Part shown: positions 62,720 to 64,000 of the stretch, in pieces | Layout of the letters: every line of letters begins with the position of its first letter | Numbering within the stretch: position 1 is the stretch's first letter | NCBI GenBank assembly: GCA_040220135.1 | Contig: JAVJTT010000009.1 | Coordinates: forward strand, 1-64,000 | Source of the DNA: CAJXMH01 sp040220135 | GTDB lineage: Bacteria; Bacteroidota; Bacteroidia; Flavobacteriales_E; Vicingaceae | DNA length: 64,000 nt | Direction of reading: 5' to 3' | Translations under genes and position numbers: made by a program | Notes under the pieces: model-generated | Told to the model about the DNA's origin: nothing | What the model saw: the letters and a program-made list of their open reading frames with translations, nothing else | Databases searched by the model: none

Positions 62720-63423
62720 GAAAACTACTCACATACCTTTTGATCTTCGGTGCTTTTGCCTGTGGTAAAGACGATGAATCAATTCGCAAAAAAGAAAGCC
62801 TACCCCCTTTTCATAGCATAGAGATCAATGATTCTTTTGAGGTTTACTTGGTAGAAGGAAATGAATACAGCATAGAAATGGAAGGCGCAGAATCATTTGT
62901 AGACAAAATGAAGTTCAGCGTAAGCGATTGCACTTTGGTATTGAGCAATGAGAAAATAATTAAGTGGAACGACCCCAAAGACAATACGCTTAAACTTTGG
63001 TTAACCGCCAAGCAGCTGAAGTTTTTAAAAGCCAATGAAACTTGCGACATTAAAACCGTAAACCCCATTACCACTTATGAATTTGGGATTGTGCTGGGCA
63101 GTAAAGCCAATCAAGCCAACATTCAGGTAAACAATGAAGTGCTTTACTATTGGAATGACTTTCCTTGTGGCGGTAAACTAACTTTAAGTGGGAAAACCAC
63201 TGAGCTAAAGTTATGGAATACGGCCATTATGACGGTTGATGCTTCTGCCCTGCAAGCCAAAAGGGGCTTTATAGAAAATGATTCCAAAGGAAATTGCATT
63301 GCTAGTATCAGCGATTACTTAGAATACCAAATTGAAGGAGAAGGCAATGTGATTGTTTATGGGCAGCCGGGGACAATTAAAGATAAAGGAAGCAGTAATA
63401 GTGGCGAGCTGATGTTAAGATAA
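62716..63423 (+). CDS. DUF2807 (GIN domain) lipoprotein
   Basis: A 235-aa protein with lipobox AFAC (Cys16). The rest is a right-handed beta-helix-like domain of the DUF2807/GIN family: PPFHSIEINDSFEVYLVEGNE, then LKLWLTAKQLKFLKANETCDIK and a repetitive strand pattern to GEGNVIVYGQPGTIKDKG. These proteins are abundant in Bacteroidota and of unknown function, perhaps in head-group adhesion. Its start overlaps the PagL-like gene (ATGA), so it is co-translated with it. Confidence 0.85.
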   Translation: MRKLLTYLLIFGAFACGKDDESIRKKESLPPFHSIEINDSFEVYLVEGNEYSIEMEGAESFVDKMKFSVSDCTLVLSNEKIIKWNDPKDNTLKLWLTAKQLKFLKANETCDIKTVNPITTYEFGIVLGSKANQANIQVNNEVLYYWNDFPCGGKLTLSGKTTELKLWNTAIMTVDASALQAKRGFIENDSKGNCIASISDYLEYQIEGEGNVIVYGQPGTIKDKGSSNSGELMLR

Positions 63424-63429
63424 GCGGTA

Positions 63430-63466
63430 AAAAAAATAGCGAAGCTTAAGTAGCTTCGCTATTTCT
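63430..63466. terminator. Bidirectional terminator between convergent genes
   Basis: AAATAGCGAAGC and GCTTCGCTATTT pair around a TTAAGTA loop. An A-tract on the left gives a strong T-run on the minus strand, and a short T-run follows on the plus strand. It serves both the GIN gene and the gene at 63482. Confidence 0.85.
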
Positions 63467-63481
63467 GCCATAACAGGAAGT

Positions 63482-64000
63482 TTATTCATCTTGTTTTACT
63501 GCCCAACTCCAAACAATATTAGCATCGCCAGAAGTAAATTTATTCTCTCGATCTAATTCTTCTTGATTTTCAAACTCAGCACCAAACTCTTCATCCATGA
63601 CAACGGCACCAAAGTCTCTGTCTTTCACTTTGCTTAGTGCATTCCCAATCATGGGCATGGCTTTTTTTGCTATCACTAACCATGTGCCTGTAGAACCAAG
63701 TATGTCAGACACCAAGCCTAAAGCATCACCTCCTAACTCCTTTTCCATATCTTTTAAAAAGTTACCGGCATTACGAGTTGAGCGCCTGCTATGCCTCAAA
63801 TACATTCTAACTTTCACCGATCTGTCTTCTGGCATTTCTCTTTCTTTAACGATCAATCCATCCGCCCCAACTGCTCCTTGAGGTTCAAAAAATAGTTGGT
63901 TTTCAGCATTTGGCTTCACCCTAAAAAATGACTCCCCTGTTTGGGGCTGCGGAATGTAAGTCATCACCATTTTATCTTCTTCTTCCGGATGCTCAGTGAC
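63482..64000 (-). CDS. Hypothetical protein, 5' end possibly beyond window
   Basis: At least 162 aa from an ATG at 63970, but the frame stays open to the window edge (VTEHPEEEDK before that Met), so the start may lie outside. The protein is soluble-looking and acidic at the C-terminus (DEEFGAEFENQEELDREN). It contains RMYLRHSRRSTRNAGNFL and LVIAKKAMPMIGNALSKVKDRD. It ends in SGDANIVWSWAVKQDE. No family was recognised and no signal peptide is seen. Confidence 0.65.
   Translation of the reverse strand, partial: VTEHPEEEDKMVMTYIPQPQTGESFFRVKPNAENQLFFEPQGAVGADGLIVKEREMPEDRSVKVRMYLRHSRRSTRNAGNFLKDMEKELGGDALGLVSDILGSTGTWLVIAKKAMPMIGNALSKVKDRDFGAVVMDEEFGAEFENQEELDRENKFTSGDANIVWSWAVKQDE

Overview
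The window is a stretch of an AT-rich Bacteroidota chromosome, most likely of the Flavobacteriales. The support is: three giant secreted proteins ending in type IX secretion (T9SS) sorting domains; SprB, choice-of-anchor-J-like and FN3 modules; a SecA of about 1100 residues with a SEC-C tail; a DUF2795 gene; a DUF2807/GIN lipoprotein; several clear TTG-N19-21-TAnnTTTG promoters of the Bacteroidota sigma factor; and a general lack of Shine-Dalgarno sequences.

Layout. 1-507: 3' end of a GIY-YIG gene carrying GC-rich palindromes, a terminator and tRNA-Val(GAC). 508-4470: a pentapeptide-like/K+ channel fusion converging on a CPA1 cation/proton antiporter. 4652-19423: two giant paralogous T9SS adhesin-like proteins (about 2630 and 2192 aa). 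19547-27915: M13 peptidase, YkvA protein, methyltransferase, LolD-like ABC ATPase, cobalamin adenosyltransferase, DUF2795 protein and SecA. 27936-43765 (minus strand): a Wzx/Wzy-type exopolysaccharide locus with Wza, Wzc, Wzx and Wzy-like proteins, two glycosyltransferases, three sulfotransferases, an MBOAT/SGNH acylation pair, a 2OG-Fe(II) oxygenase with a frameshifted 5' end, and a methyltransferase. 43830-47411 (plus strand): methyltransferase, glycosyltransferase and GH20-like hydrolase. 47551-51030: a third T9SS protein and a small cysteine protein. 51333-55813: ABC ATPase plus an ABC-permease/M1 aminopeptidase fusion. 55998-60589: an AT-rich accessory island. 61030-64000: NusG paralogue, PagL-like lipid A deacylase, GIN lipoprotein and a partial hypothetical gene.

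The most interesting part is the island at 55.8-60.7 kb. It holds an XRE/ImmA-IrrE regulator-protease with a PIN-like partner behind an operator-like palindrome. Next comes a compact three-gene ubiquitin-like conjugation operon: a DUF1508-DUF1508-multiubiquitin fusion, a DUF6791-ThiF E1-like enzyme, and a DUF6527 zinc protein. A four-TM protein of unknown function lies last, on the other strand. The island is bracketed by the real 3' end of the ABC/M1 gene and by a degraded second copy of that 3' end at 60692-60768, so it was inserted into, or swapped at, the end of that gene. The same signature occurs at secA: a degraded copy of its SEC-C tail (28966-29026) lies beyond an inserted methyltransferase gene. 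No integrase or transposase is visible at either site.

How the genes work together. The polysaccharide locus encodes assembly, export and decoration (sulfation, acylation, hydroxylation, methylation) of a surface polymer. The T9SS proteins are probable surface or secreted adhesins. The island is probably a defence or stress module; this is inferred from domain content and context, not demonstrated.
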